The notes beneath the pieces are model-generated. The model saw nothing but the letters and a program-made list of their open reading frames with translations, was not told where the DNA came from and made no database searches. Shown piece after piece: positions 46,453 to 55,636 of a stretch of 64,000 nt of DNA. The translations under genes and the position numbers were made by a program. The stretch lies in NCBI GenBank assembly GCA_027490725.1, contig JAIXXN010000053.1, positions 186,001 to 250,000 on the forward strand, in the 5' to 3' direction. Source of the stretch: Oxalobacteraceae bacterium (GTDB taxonomy: Bacteria; Pseudomonadota; Gammaproteobacteria; Burkholderiales; Burkholderiaceae_D). Numbering within the stretch: position 1 is the stretch's first letter; every line of letters starts with the position of its first letter.

Positions 46453-47700
46453 ATGATGACCAATACCAAAGCACAACTGGCGCAGTGGATCGATGCCCAT
46501 TTCGATGAGGAGGTGGGGGTGCTGCAGCAGCTGCTGCGGGTGCCGACCGATACGCCGCCCGGGAATAACGCGCCGCATGCGGAAATGGTCGCTGAGCTGG
46601 TGAGCAACTATGGCTGGAACGCCGAGCAGCACGCGGTGCCGGCGCAGCAGGTACACGACTACGGCATGCAGAGCATCACCAATCTGATCATCCGTCGCCC
46701 TTACAGCGCAGGCGGACCGACGCTAGCGTTGAACGCGCATGGCGATGTGGTGCCACCCGGTGATAACTGGAACTATCCGCCGTATGGCGGGGTGCTGGAG
46801 AATGGCTATATCTATGGCCGTGCTGCGGCCGTGTCGAAGTGCGATTTTGCGACCTATATCTTTGCCACGCGGGCGCTGGAAGCGCTGGGTGTACCACTGA
46901 AGGGTGCTCTGGAACTGCATTTCACCTACGATGAAGAATTTGGTGGTCTGCTGGGACCGGGCTGGCTGCTGGAACAGAAACTGACCCGTCCCGATTACGT
47001 GATTGCGGCTGGTTTCAGTTATAACATCGTCACCGCGCATAACGCCTGTCTGCAGCTGGAAATTACCGTGCATGGTAAATCCGGCCACGGTGCCATGCCG
47101 GAAACCGGCCATGACGCTTTGCAGGCTGCCACCCGGATCCTCACGGCGATCTATGCCCAGCTGCCGGAACTGAAGAAAATCAAATCGAAGATTGCCGGTA
47201 TCGACAGTCCGACCATGCTGGTAGGCCGTATCGATGGCGGCACCAACACCAACGTGGTGCCCGGCAAAGTGGTGCTGAAGATGGATCGCCGCATGATCCC
47301 CGAAGAAGATCCGGTGCAGGTCGAAGCGCAGGTAAGGGCGCTGATCGAGGATGCGGTGCAGGGCTTGCCCGGCATCCGCCTCGAGATCAAACGTCTGCTG
47401 CTGTCGCATGCGCTGCGCGAATTGCCGGGTACCGCGACGCTGGTCGCCAGTCTGCAGCAGAACGCCCTGAGCGTGATCGGTGAGACCATTCCGGCACAGG
47501 GGACCCCGCTGTACGCGGACGCGCGCCTGTATGGTGAACACGGAATTCCTGCGGTGCTGTATGGTGCTGGCCCGCGCACGGTCCCGGAATCGAATGCTAA
47601 AAAGGCGGACGAGCGCTTGTTGCTGGAAGATTTACGCAAGGCGACCAAGGTGGTGGCGTTCACACTGCTCGACTTGCTGGCACAGTCCCCGGCGGCCTGA
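46453..47700 (+). CDS. M20-family metallohydrolase with atypical metal-site motif
   Basis: A 415-residue M20 (ArgE/DapE/CPG2 superfamily) hydrolase. His96 and Asp98 (NAHGDVVPPG) and catalytic Glu161-Glu162 (YDEEFGG) are present. The canonical GRGAxDMK element, whose Asp bridges both metals, reads GRAAAVSKCD (122-131). The Asp position is Val127 and an Asp appears four residues later. It is co-transcribed with puuD, so a role in purine ring catabolism (a ureido or amide substrate) is plausible but unproven. The ATG/ATG pair at 46453/46456 is the likely start. Confidence 0.85.
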   Translation: MMTNTKAQLAQWIDAHFDEEVGVLQQLLRVPTDTPPGNNAPHAEMVAELVSNYGWNAEQHAVPAQQVHDYGMQSITNLIIRRPYSAGGPTLALNAHGDVVPPGDNWNYPPYGGVLENGYIYGRAAAVSKCDFATYIFATRALEALGVPLKGALELHFTYDEEFGGLLGPGWLLEQKLTRPDYVIAAGFSYNIVTAHNACLQLEITVHGKSGHGAMPETGHDALQAATRILTAIYAQLPELKKIKSKIAGIDSPTMLVGRIDGGTNTNVVPGKVVLKMDRRMIPEEDPVQVEAQVRALIEDAVQGLPGIRLEIKRLLLSHALRELPGTATLVASLQQNALSVIGETIPAQGTPLYADARLYGEHGIPAVLYGAGPRTVPESNAKKADERLLLEDLRKATKVVAFTLLDLLAQSPAA

Positions 47701-47706
47701 ACTCGC

Positions 47707-48426
47707 CTATTTCAGTTCGTAATAGCTGCGTCGCAACTGGGCAGGAATGCCGCGTGCCTGCATCCGTTTGGCCGTCTCGCCCAGCGGGGCGGCCAGTGCC
47801 GCGTGTCTTTTATCGAGGTAGATATACAGCGCTAGATCCTCGACCGAGGCACTGCTGTAGCCCTGCCTGAGCAGATGCTGGGCCTCGGCGCTGACGCCGC
47901 CATCGTCAAAGACGCAGGCGTCACTGTGACGGGCCAGGACCACCTGCAGGCAGGCGGCTTCGCTCTGCACGTCGTGCAGTTGCACGGCGGGACGGATACT
48001 TTCGAGTCGCTGCTGATACAGGAACACGCCGCGTTTATAACTGACCGTGTGGGCGAAACTGGTCAGTGATTGCCAGCTACTGATGTCGTGAGGCTGACGC
48101 GTAAAGATGCGGGTCAGTGAGACATTGAACGGTTCCTCAACCCGCGCGTACTCGGGATGCCGGATGCCATACGCCTTGACCCGGCCGAATTCACCATCGA
48201 TTTTGCCTATGGCGAGCATGGCTTCGGAACGCCGCCCCGGTAGACTGCGCAGCACGCAGCGGAGTTTGTTTTCATGGCACAGCTGGCGCAGATAGTCCTG
48301 CGCGTAGTGGAAGGCGGGCGAGTTGACGTCGTGGGTGGTGCCGAACACCAGCTCGGCCTCAGCACTTGCCGATGCCCCGCCCGCAGCCAGTGCGGTGGTG
48401 ACCAGTAGTGTGGAAAAGCCCTGCAT
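47707..48426 (-). CDS. Periplasmic solute-binding-like protein (SBP_bac_3 type)
   Basis: A 239-residue exported protein with a signal peptide (residues 1 to about 22, ending ASASAEA). It has the two-lobe pattern of family 3 solute-binding proteins (LRQLCHENKLRCVLRSLPGRRSEAMLAIGKIDGEFGRV). No transporter genes are adjacent, so it may be an orphan binding protein or a sensor-like domain. It converges on the M20 gene with six bases between. Confidence 0.8.
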   Translation of the reverse strand: MQGFSTLLVTTALAAGGASASAEAELVFGTTHDVNSPAFHYAQDYLRQLCHENKLRCVLRSLPGRRSEAMLAIGKIDGEFGRVKAYGIRHPEYARVEEPFNVSLTRIFTRQPHDISSWQSLTSFAHTVSYKRGVFLYQQRLESIRPAVQLHDVQSEAACLQVVLARHSDACVFDDGGVSAEAQHLLRQGYSSASVEDLALYIYLDKRHAALAAPLGETAKRMQARGIPAQLRRSYYELK

Positions 48427-48599
48427 GGAGTCCTCGGTGTGATGCTGCGCTAATCTCCATCATAGCGGAATTTCCTGCAGGGTCCTGCGCAATCTGCTGC
48501 CAGTGCCCGGCACACGCCGAAATGTAAACTAATCATTTGAACAATGGCAGGTCGGGCGGTAAGCTGTCGGCTGTTGATTTTTTTTAAGCCGGAAGCCAA

Positions 48600-49304
48600 A
48601 TGGGACAAATTTATCTGGTGCGCCACGGGCAGGCCTCGTTCGGCAGCGCTAACTACGATCAGCTATCGACGCTCGGTTACCAGCAGGCGCGTTTGCTGGG
48701 CCAGTGGTACGCCAACCGCAAGCAGACCTTTCACCGCGTGATCGTGGGCGGCATGGTGCGTCACCAGCAGACCGCGGATGCCTGTCTGGCCGAGCTGCCC
48801 AAGACCTTGCTGGGGGATGCAGCGTGGCAGTCCGACCCCGCTTTTGCCGAATTCGATCACCATCAGGTGATGCTGCGGCACTGTCCCGAATTCGGCGATC
48901 TGGCCCTGTTCAAGCAGATGCTGGCGCGTAACGCTAATCCACAACGGGCGCTGGAAGACCTGTTCCGTGCTGCCGTACAGCGCTGGATGAGTGGCTGGCA
49001 CGATGATGATTACAGTGAGACCTGGCCGGCCTTCCGGCGTCGCTGCATCGCTGCGCTGGAGCGCCTCGATGGCCAGCACAGCAAGCAGAACACCATCGTT
49101 TTCACCTCGGGCGGCGTGATTGCCACGCTGATGCAGCACCTGCTCGGACTGCAGGATTATCAGGTGATGGAGATGATGTGGACACTGGTGAATGCCTCGG
49201 TGACCAAATTGCTGCAGCGCCCCGGCGAATTCACGCTCAGCTACCTGAATAACTACGCGCATCTGGAGTGGCTGGGGAGTGCAGAGAGCGTGACTTACCG
49301 CTAG
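48600..49304 (+). CDS. Histidine phosphatase-family protein lacking the second catalytic His
   Basis: A 234-residue protein of the phosphoglycerate-mutase-like superfamily with the N-terminal phospho-acceptor motif LVRHGQA (His9). The usual second motif SHGG is replaced by TSGG in IVFTSGGVIATL, so the second catalytic histidine is absent. Its substrate is unknown. The stop codon lies in the first copy of a 14-bp tandem duplication (49298-49325). Confidence 0.85.
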   Translation: MGQIYLVRHGQASFGSANYDQLSTLGYQQARLLGQWYANRKQTFHRVIVGGMVRHQQTADACLAELPKTLLGDAAWQSDPAFAEFDHHQVMLRHCPEFGDLALFKQMLARNANPQRALEDLFRAAVQRWMSGWHDDDYSETWPAFRRRCIAALERLDGQHSKQNTIVFTSGGVIATLMQHLLGLQDYQVMEMMWTLVNASVTKLLQRPGEFTLSYLNNYAHLEWLGSAESVTYR

Positions 49305-49325
49305 CCGCCTGCCGCTAGCCGCCTG
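49298..49325. repeat. Perfect 14-bp tandem duplication
   Basis: CCGCTAGCCGCCTG occurs twice head-to-tail (49298-49311, 49312-49325). The first copy contains the TAG stop of the phosphatase gene. Confidence 0.8.
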
Positions 49326-49359
49326 CATTCGCGGCGAAGCGTGGCAAAGCGCATGCTGG

Positions 49360-49381
49360 CTGTATGTGCATACAGTATAAT
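49360..49381 (+). promoter_or_regulatory. LexA (SOS) box abutting a TATAAT -10 element
   Basis: CTGTATGTGCATACAG (49360-49375) is a full CTG-N10-CAG LexA box. A consensus TATAAT (49376-49381) follows without a gap. LexA bound here would block RNA polymerase. The expected start of transcription is at or next to the polB ATG (49388). Confidence 0.85.
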
Positions 49382-49387
49382 GCCGGC

Positions 49388-51784
49388 ATGACGCAAGCAA
49401 CTGCACAAGGCTTTATTCTCACCCGCCACTGGCGCGACACGGCGCAGGGGACCGAGATTGAATTCTGGCTGGCCACCGATGCCGGCCCGCAGAAAATCCG
49501 TCTGAGCGCACAGAGTTCGGTGGCCTTTGCCGAAGCCAGCCAGCGCGAGGCCATCGCCGCGCTGCTGGCCGACCAGCCAGGTATCGAACTGCGCGAGCTG
49601 GCGCTGAAATCCTTCCGCAACGAACCCGTGATCGGCCTGTACGCCAGCCGTTACAAGCAACTGACGGCGTTTGAACGCACCTTGCGCGAGCATGGCATCG
49701 CCCTGTATGAAGCCGATATCCGGCCACCGGAGCGTTATCTGATGGAACGCTTCATCACGGCCGGAGTGCAGATCGAGGGCGGCACTGTGCAGGGCGGGGT
49801 GATCCACAACTGCAAACTGAAGCCGGTAGCGGACTACCGGCCGACCCTGAAAGTGGTGTCGCTGGATATTGAAACCAGCGCCTACGAAGCCCTGTATTCG
49901 ATCGCGCTGGAAGGCTGCGGCCAGCGCCAGGTGTATATGCTGGGCGCCCCGCCGCAAGGGCCTGCGGCGGCGCTGCCGGACAGCCAGGGCGCGGCGCCGC
50001 AGCTGACACTGGAATACTGCGCCACACCGCGCCAGTTGCTGGAACGGCTGAATAGCTGGTTCGCCCTGCACGACCCGGATGTGCTGATCGGCTGGAATGT
50101 GGTGCAGTTCGATCTGCGCGTGCTGCAGAAGAACGCCGATCAGCACAAGATACCGCTGACGCTGGGGCGCGAGCGCAAGACCATCGAGTGGCGCGAACAT
50201 CCGGGTAAGCCCGGCTATATGTTTGCGCCGGTGGTGGGGCGGATAGTGCTCGACGGGATCGATGCCCTGAAAGCGGCATCGTGGAGTTTCCCATCCTTCA
50301 GTCTGGAATACGTTTCCCAGGCGCTGCTGGGCGAGGGCAAGGATATCGGCGACGTCTACGACAAAATGGCCGAGATCGAGCGCCGCTTCCATCACGACAA
50401 ACCGGCACTGGCCTATTACAACCTGAAAGACTGCGAACTGGTGACGCGCATCTTCGCCAAGGCCAATCTGCTGGCCTTCATGATCGAGCGTGCCACCGTG
50501 ACCGGCCTGCAAGCCGACCATCTGGGGGGCTCGATTGCCGCGTTCGCGCATCACTACCTGCCGCGTATGCACCGCGAAGGCTATGTCGCACCGAACGTGG
50601 GCGATGTCTCAGGCGGTGCCTCGCCCGGTGGCTTCGTGATGGAATCCAAGCCCGGCCTGTATGACTCGGTGGTGGTGCTCGACTACAAAAGTCTGTATCC
50701 GTCGATCATCCGCACCTTTCTGGTCGATCCCGTCGGCCTGATCGAAGGCGAGCACGCCACCGATCCTGCCAGCGTGGTGGAAGGCGTTAACGGCACGGTG
50801 TTTTCGCGCCAGCGCCACTGTCTGCCGGAGATCACCACCCAGATCTGGAAGCAGCGTGACGCAGCCAAGCGGGCCCGCAACGAGCCGCTCTCGCAGGCGC
50901 TGAAACTGCTGATGAATTCCTTCTGCGGCGTGCTGGGGGCCAGCGAATGCCGCTTCTTCAATCCGCGCCTGATTTCGTCGGTGACCTTGCGCGGTCACCA
51001 GATGATGAAGCAGACCCGCGCACTGGTGGAGGCGGAAGGCTACGATGTGATCTATGGCGACACCGATTCGATTTTCATCTGGCTGAAAAAAGAGTACCAG
51101 AACGACGCAGCGCTGGCCATCGGGGAAGGACTGGCACGCCAGATTAATGCATGGTGGCGCGACACGCTGCAGCAGCAACTGGGACTGGAGAGCCATCTCG
51201 AAATCGAATTCGATACCCACTATCGCAAGTTCTTCATGCCGACCATACGCGGCACCGAGATGGGCAGCAAGAAGCGCTATGCCGGTCTGACCCTGAATAG
51301 CCGCGGTGAAGACGAAGTGATTTATCGCGGACTGGAAGTGGCGCGCAGTGACTGGACCCCGCTGGCGCAGCAATTCCAGCAAGGCCTGTTCCTGCGCATT
51401 TTCAAAGGCCAGCCTTATGAACACTATGTGCGCGATTATGTGCGGCGTACCCTGGCGGGCGAATTCGACGAACTGCTGGTGTACCGCAAACGCCTGCGTC
51501 ACCGGCTCGATGAATACAAAGTGAATGCGCCGCCACAGGTGCGTGCGGCGCGGCTGGCGGACCAGTATAACCAGAGCCTGAAACGTCCCATGCGCTACCA
51601 GCACGGCGGCTGGATCAGCTATGTGATGACCACGGGTGGCCCGGAACCACTGGAAGTGCTACGCAGCCGGATCGATTACGAACACTATCTGAGCAAGCAG
51701 TTGCAGCCGATTGCCGACTCGATTCTGCTGCCGCTGCGCGATAATTTTGCCCGCATGACCACCCCGCAGGGCAGTCTGTTCTGA
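49388..51784 (+). CDS. polB: DNA polymerase II (family B, SOS-inducible)
   Basis: A 798-residue family B polymerase with 3'-5' exonuclease. The N-terminus GFILTRHWRDTAQGTEIEFW matches E. coli PolB. Exo I is LDIETS, polymerase motif A is DYKSLYPSI, and motif C is YGDTDSIF. It serves in translesion synthesis and replication restart after DNA damage. The start at 49388 is fixed by homology; it sits seven bases after a TATAAT box, so the transcript appears leaderless, and no Shine-Dalgarno sequence precedes it. Confidence 0.97.
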   Translation: MTQATAQGFILTRHWRDTAQGTEIEFWLATDAGPQKIRLSAQSSVAFAEASQREAIAALLADQPGIELRELALKSFRNEPVIGLYASRYKQLTAFERTLREHGIALYEADIRPPERYLMERFITAGVQIEGGTVQGGVIHNCKLKPVADYRPTLKVVSLDIETSAYEALYSIALEGCGQRQVYMLGAPPQGPAAALPDSQGAAPQLTLEYCATPRQLLERLNSWFALHDPDVLIGWNVVQFDLRVLQKNADQHKIPLTLGRERKTIEWREHPGKPGYMFAPVVGRIVLDGIDALKAASWSFPSFSLEYVSQALLGEGKDIGDVYDKMAEIERRFHHDKPALAYYNLKDCELVTRIFAKANLLAFMIERATVTGLQADHLGGSIAAFAHHYLPRMHREGYVAPNVGDVSGGASPGGFVMESKPGLYDSVVVLDYKSLYPSIIRTFLVDPVGLIEGEHATDPASVVEGVNGTVFSRQRHCLPEITTQIWKQRDAAKRARNEPLSQALKLLMNSFCGVLGASECRFFNPRLISSVTLRGHQMMKQTRALVEAEGYDVIYGDTDSIFIWLKKEYQNDAALAIGEGLARQINAWWRDTLQQQLGLESHLEIEFDTHYRKFFMPTIRGTEMGSKKRYAGLTLNSRGEDEVIYRGLEVARSDWTPLAQQFQQGLFLRIFKGQPYEHYVRDYVRRTLAGEFDELLVYRKRLRHRLDEYKVNAPPQVRAARLADQYNQSLKRPMRYQHGGWISYVMTTGGPEPLEVLRSRIDYEHYLSKQLQPIADSILLPLRDNFARMTTPQGSLF

Positions 51785-51845
51785 GTGTGGGCGCCAGCCG
51801 CCAGCCGCCAGCCCCGATTCAGTGCGCTGGCCGGGGCACTGATGC

Positions 51846-53450
51846 TCAGGCGCGTCGCACCCGCAACTGCGGCGGCGGCCGACTGCCGGCGACGGCTTCC
51901 AGCTTGAACACGGCCATCGCCTGGCATACGCTGCGACTCTGTTCGGCGAGCGTGCCCGCGGCCGCCGCTGCTTCTTCCACCAGTGCCGCATTGCGCTGGG
52001 TGATATCGTCGATATTCACGATGGCCTGATTGACTTCGTGGACGCCCTGTACCTGTTCATGCGTCGACGAGGTGATTTTATCCATCACCTCGGTGACCTT
52101 CTGTACCGAGCTGATCACGTCGTTCATGGTGGCCCCGGCAGAATTGGTCAGCACGGTACCGGCACTGATTTTCTCCATCGATAAATCGATCAGCCCCTTG
52201 ATTTCCTTGGCGGCCGTGGCAGAACGCTGGGCCAGTGCGCGCACCTCGGTCGCCACGACGGCAAAGCCTCGTCCCTGTTCGCCGGCGCGCGCCGCTTCGA
52301 CCGCCGCATTGAGTGCCAGAATATTGGTCTGGAACGCGATACCGTCGATGATGCCGATAATATCGAGTACCTTGGTCGACGAGCTACTGATGTCATTCAT
52401 GGTCGACACCACCTGCGCGACGATCTTGCCACCCTGTTCTGCGACGGTCGACGCGTGCGCCGCCAGCTGGTTGGCGTTGCCGATGTTCTCCGCGCTCTGT
52501 TGCAAGGTAGAGTCGAGCTGTTCCATGCTGGCCGCAGTCTGTTCCAGACTTGATGCCTGCGATTCTGTGCGGTCTGACAGATCCTGATTGCCGCTGGCGA
52601 TTTCACTGGTCGAAGCCGAAATTTTTTCGAAGCTCAGGCGCACGTCGCCGATGATGCTGTGCAGGTTGACGTTGGTCTGGCGCAGGGCCGCCATCAGCTG
52701 GCCCATTTCGTCAGCGCGGCGGATCTCGATTTTGCTGGCCAGATCCCCGCCGGCCATTTTGCGGGCCGAGAGGGTGGCAAATTGCAGCGGGCGTACTACG
52801 CTCGCATACAGGGCGCGCCAGAAATTCAAGGCCAGCGCGGCACCCAGCAAAGCCGCGCCCGTCATCCAGCCGCTGGCGTTGTTGGCAAAAAATACGCCAG
52901 CGAACACCAGCATCAGCAGCGCCAGCGCGAGTGCGTTCAGACGGATGGTGCTATGGATGCCTAGCTTGCCGGCTTCACCGAGACGGGCCATCAGACCGGT
53001 TTCCACGGCGCGGCCATTGACGATGGCGAGGCGGCGCGGATTGCCAGCCTGCAGTTCCTTGTAAAGCTGATCGGCGCCACGCACCTGCTCGCTGCTGGGT
53101 TTGGAGCGCACCGACATATAGCCGGTGACCCTGCCTTGCTCGATCACGGGCGTGACATTCGCCAGCACCCAGTAGAAATCGCCGTTCTTGCAGCGATTCT
53201 TGACCATCCCCGTCCAGGGCATGCCGGATTGAATGCAGCGCCACATATCGGCAAACGCTTCGACCGGCATATCGGGATGACGCAGGATGTTCTGGGGCGC
53301 ACCCAGTAATTCGGCTTCGGAGTAGCCGCTGACTTCGACGAAATACGGATTGGCAAAGGTGATATTGCCTTTCAGGTCGGTGGTCGAGACGATGCTGCGG
53401 CCGGCGCTGATCGGGTGTTCGTGCTGGGTAACGGGCAGGTTGCTGCGCAT
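51846..53450 (-). CDS. PAS-containing methyl-accepting chemotaxis protein (Aer-like)
   Basis: A 534-residue chemoreceptor. An N-terminal PAS domain (about 15-130, GNITFANPYFVEVSGYSEAELLGAPQNILRHPDMP) is followed by a hydrophobic anchor (about 165-210), a HAMP region and an MCP signalling domain with the hairpin tip AGEQGRGFAVVATEVRALAQRS. It lacks a periplasmic ligand domain, as in Aer redox/energy sensors. The ATG at 53450 is preferred over one 45 bases upstream. Confidence 0.93.
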   Translation of the reverse strand: MRSNLPVTQHEHPISAGRSIVSTTDLKGNITFANPYFVEVSGYSEAELLGAPQNILRHPDMPVEAFADMWRCIQSGMPWTGMVKNRCKNGDFYWVLANVTPVIEQGRVTGYMSVRSKPSSEQVRGADQLYKELQAGNPRRLAIVNGRAVETGLMARLGEAGKLGIHSTIRLNALALALLMLVFAGVFFANNASGWMTGAALLGAALALNFWRALYASVVRPLQFATLSARKMAGGDLASKIEIRRADEMGQLMAALRQTNVNLHSIIGDVRLSFEKISASTSEIASGNQDLSDRTESQASSLEQTAASMEQLDSTLQQSAENIGNANQLAAHASTVAEQGGKIVAQVVSTMNDISSSSTKVLDIIGIIDGIAFQTNILALNAAVEAARAGEQGRGFAVVATEVRALAQRSATAAKEIKGLIDLSMEKISAGTVLTNSAGATMNDVISSVQKVTEVMDKITSSTHEQVQGVHEVNQAIVNIDDITQRNAALVEEAAAAAGTLAEQSRSVCQAMAVFKLEAVAGSRPPPQLRVRRA

Positions 53451-53531
53451 GTAGTGTTCTCGGAAAGGAAACGATGAAAGGTGCCGCAGCTTCACTAGCC
53501 ATGACAGGCTGAGGGGACGGGTGAACGGATT

Positions 53532-54695
53532 CTAGGTGGCGGGTAGTGCCGGCGCGCCATCCTGGAATTGCGCGCCAATCACGGCAAATTCTGCTTCGGC
53601 GCTGGCGATGGCGGCGACACAGTGCGGATCGAGTTTGCCTGCCTCGGCCATGCGTTGCAGTTCGCTCAGTGCCTGCGCGTGAGTCCAAGGCTGTTTGTAG
53701 GGACGCTGGGTGGTCAGGGCATCGTAGATATCGGCCGCCGTGACGATGCGTGCCGAGATCGGCACTGCCGCGCCGCGCAGACCACGGGGATAGCCCGAAC
53801 CGTCGAGAAATTCGTGGTGACAGCCGACGATATTGTGCAGTTCCACGGTGTCGGGGAACTCGCCCAGCCCGAAATCGTCGATCAGCTTGCCGATAATTTC
53901 CAGACCCTTGTTGACGTGGCTTTCCATGATGCTGCGTTCAGCCGGGGTAAGGCTACCCTGTTTCAGCAGGATGCTATCGGGGATGCCGATTTTGCCGATG
54001 TCGTGCAAGGGAGCAAACCAGAACACATGTTCGATGAATTCGTCGCTAAGCCGATAGACCGGCGCAACGCTGCTGGCGATGACCTTGGCGTAGTGCGACA
54101 TGCGCTGCAGGTGGGCGCCGGTTTCGAAATCGCGCAAATGGGCAAACTCGCACGCCAGATGGGTGGAGGCGCGCAGCGAACGGATGGTTTCCACTTCGCC
54201 GGAAATCGTCATGGAAATCAGGTTGCTATACAACAGTAGGTCGCGCTGGGTTTTTTCCGGAAATCCGTGTAATTGCTGTGAATCAAAAAAGATAAAGCCG
54301 AGAAAACCGCGCTGGTCATAGATCGGCACGGTGAAGGACGACTGATAGCCTTGCTCGATAAGCCAGCGGTTATGTACGCTGGTCGGCAATAGCGCGTGGG
54401 ATAGATCGTCCAGCATGCGGATACTGGCGTTCTCGGCCAGTTCGCTCAGCGCGGCGCTCTGGCTCAGCTTGAAATGGTAGTTGGGCAAAGGTGTGCCGCT
54501 ACGGGTGCTATTGATGAAGGTGGTCAGGCTATCGTCGCTCGCGTCGTACAGCGCACAGGCGATCCGGTCAATGTGGGGAATGGCTTGTAGCAAGCGGTCG
54601 TGCAGTGCTTGCAGGCGGCCGCTGGCGGATATATGCCCTGACAGAAAATGCTGTTGCAGGGAGTCATTGGCCAGTAACTGGGTCTGTATAGACAT
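53532..54695 (-). CDS. GAF-HD-GYP protein, probable cyclic-di-GMP phosphodiesterase
   Basis: A 387-residue cytoplasmic protein. A GAF-like N-terminal sensor domain (about 30-170) is followed by an HD-GYP domain with the metal/catalytic signatures LHDIGKIGIPD, a downstream ESHVNKG, HHEFLDGSGYP and ADIYDALTTQRPYK, all intact. It should hydrolyse cyclic-di-GMP. The preceding gene in this direction is absent; the MCP gene follows 81 bases downstream, possibly co-transcribed. Confidence 0.93.
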   Translation of the reverse strand: MSIQTQLLANDSLQQHFLSGHISASGRLQALHDRLLQAIPHIDRIACALYDASDDSLTTFINSTRSGTPLPNYHFKLSQSAALSELAENASIRMLDDLSHALLPTSVHNRWLIEQGYQSSFTVPIYDQRGFLGFIFFDSQQLHGFPEKTQRDLLLYSNLISMTISGEVETIRSLRASTHLACEFAHLRDFETGAHLQRMSHYAKVIASSVAPVYRLSDEFIEHVFWFAPLHDIGKIGIPDSILLKQGSLTPAERSIMESHVNKGLEIIGKLIDDFGLGEFPDTVELHNIVGCHHEFLDGSGYPRGLRGAAVPISARIVTAADIYDALTTQRPYKQPWTHAQALSELQRMAEAGKLDPHCVAAIASAEAEFAVIGAQFQDGAPALPAT

Positions 54696-54928
54696 GGTGA
54701 GGTTTTCCTTCCCAGTAGCATCGCGGCGATAGAACCATAGTTAAATAGCTGCAGGGCAATGTCAAGTCTATTCCGTTGTGAGGACACGATTCAATCGCCA
54801 TGTGAGGATTGCCGCACACGCGGACCCGTCGGGTTTGAGGTTTCCTGTTGGCATGTGTTGCTGTTTGTTAAGTTTTTCAACTAACCCACAGGCGCGGCTT
54901 CCAACCCGCCAGCACCCCGCCAGCCACG

Positions 54929-55342
54929 ATGAGCCAGCCTGCTTCGCCATTTCGTTTGAATCTCGCCATGGTGCTGGCTACTATATTGCTGCATGGTCTG
55001 CTGCTGGCCGGGTGGATGGCCTGTTATGTGTACTACTTTCCTGGCGATGCCTTGCGCGCCACGCCCGGCTCGCTGGCAGCGACGGCGGGACCGTATCTGG
55101 TCTATCTGATTGCCGGCCGGCGCTATGGCTTGCAGGCTTCGCTGGGCAACCTGACGCCGCGGCCTCTGCCTCCCGTGCAACACCCTGAGGTCAGTCGTGC
55201 GCGCTGGCGCACCGTGGCTGGCACGCATTTCAGCGATAATGGCGTGTTTGCAACCAGTTCAGAGCATCGCCATGCGCATCACCATCTATCACAACACCGC
55301 CTGCGGCACCTCGCGCAAAACCCTCGAAGCGATCCGCGCTAG
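54929..55342 (+). CDS. Doubtful small membrane protein overlapping arsC
   Basis: A 137-residue open frame. The first ~75 residues look like a genuine two-helix membrane protein (LAMVLATILLHGLLLAGWMACYVYYF and GPYLVYLIAGRRYG). The last third runs out of frame through the arsC start, where it is His/Arg-rich and uninformative. It may be a small gene with a displaced stop or a decayed one. No family was recognised. If it is not a gene, 54696-55271 contains nothing else I can support. Confidence 0.35.
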   Translation: MSQPASPFRLNLAMVLATILLHGLLLAGWMACYVYYFPGDALRATPGSLAATAGPYLVYLIAGRRYGLQASLGNLTPRPLPPVQHPEVSRARWRTVAGTHFSDNGVFATSSEHRHAHHHLSQHRLRHLAQNPRSDPR

Positions 55343-55619
55343 TGGCGTCGAGCCGCAGATTATCGATTACGTTCAGCAGCCGCCGACGCGGGCAGTGCTG
55401 GAGCAGCTGATCCGCTCCGCCGGCCTGAGCGTGCGGCAAGCGATGCGCAACAAAGGCGAGCTGTACGAACAACTAGGCTTGGCCGATAGCAGCCTGAGCG
55501 ACGCCGCTTTACTGGACGCCATGATGGCCCATCCCATCCTGATCGAACGGCCCTTCGTTGTGAGTGACAAAGGCGTACGCCTGTGCCGCCCTAGCGAGCG
55601 CGTGCAGGAAATTCTCTAG
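55272..55619 (+). CDS. arsC: Arsenate reductase, ArsC (glutaredoxin-coupled) family
   Basis: A 115-residue thioredoxin-fold protein with catalytic Cys in YHNTACGTSRKTLEAIR and downstream arginines in RPFVV and LCRPSERV. These match the R773 ArsC active-site set. It would reduce arsenate to arsenite. There are no efflux or ArsR genes nearby, so it is a stand-alone chromosomal copy. The ATG at 55272 is chosen because it starts directly at the conserved N-terminus. Confidence 0.9.
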   Translation: MRITIYHNTACGTSRKTLEAIRASGVEPQIIDYVQQPPTRAVLEQLIRSAGLSVRQAMRNKGELYEQLGLADSSLSDAALLDAMMAHPILIERPFVVSDKGVRLCRPSERVQEIL

Positions 55620-55636
55620 GCACAAATTGTTGTCAA

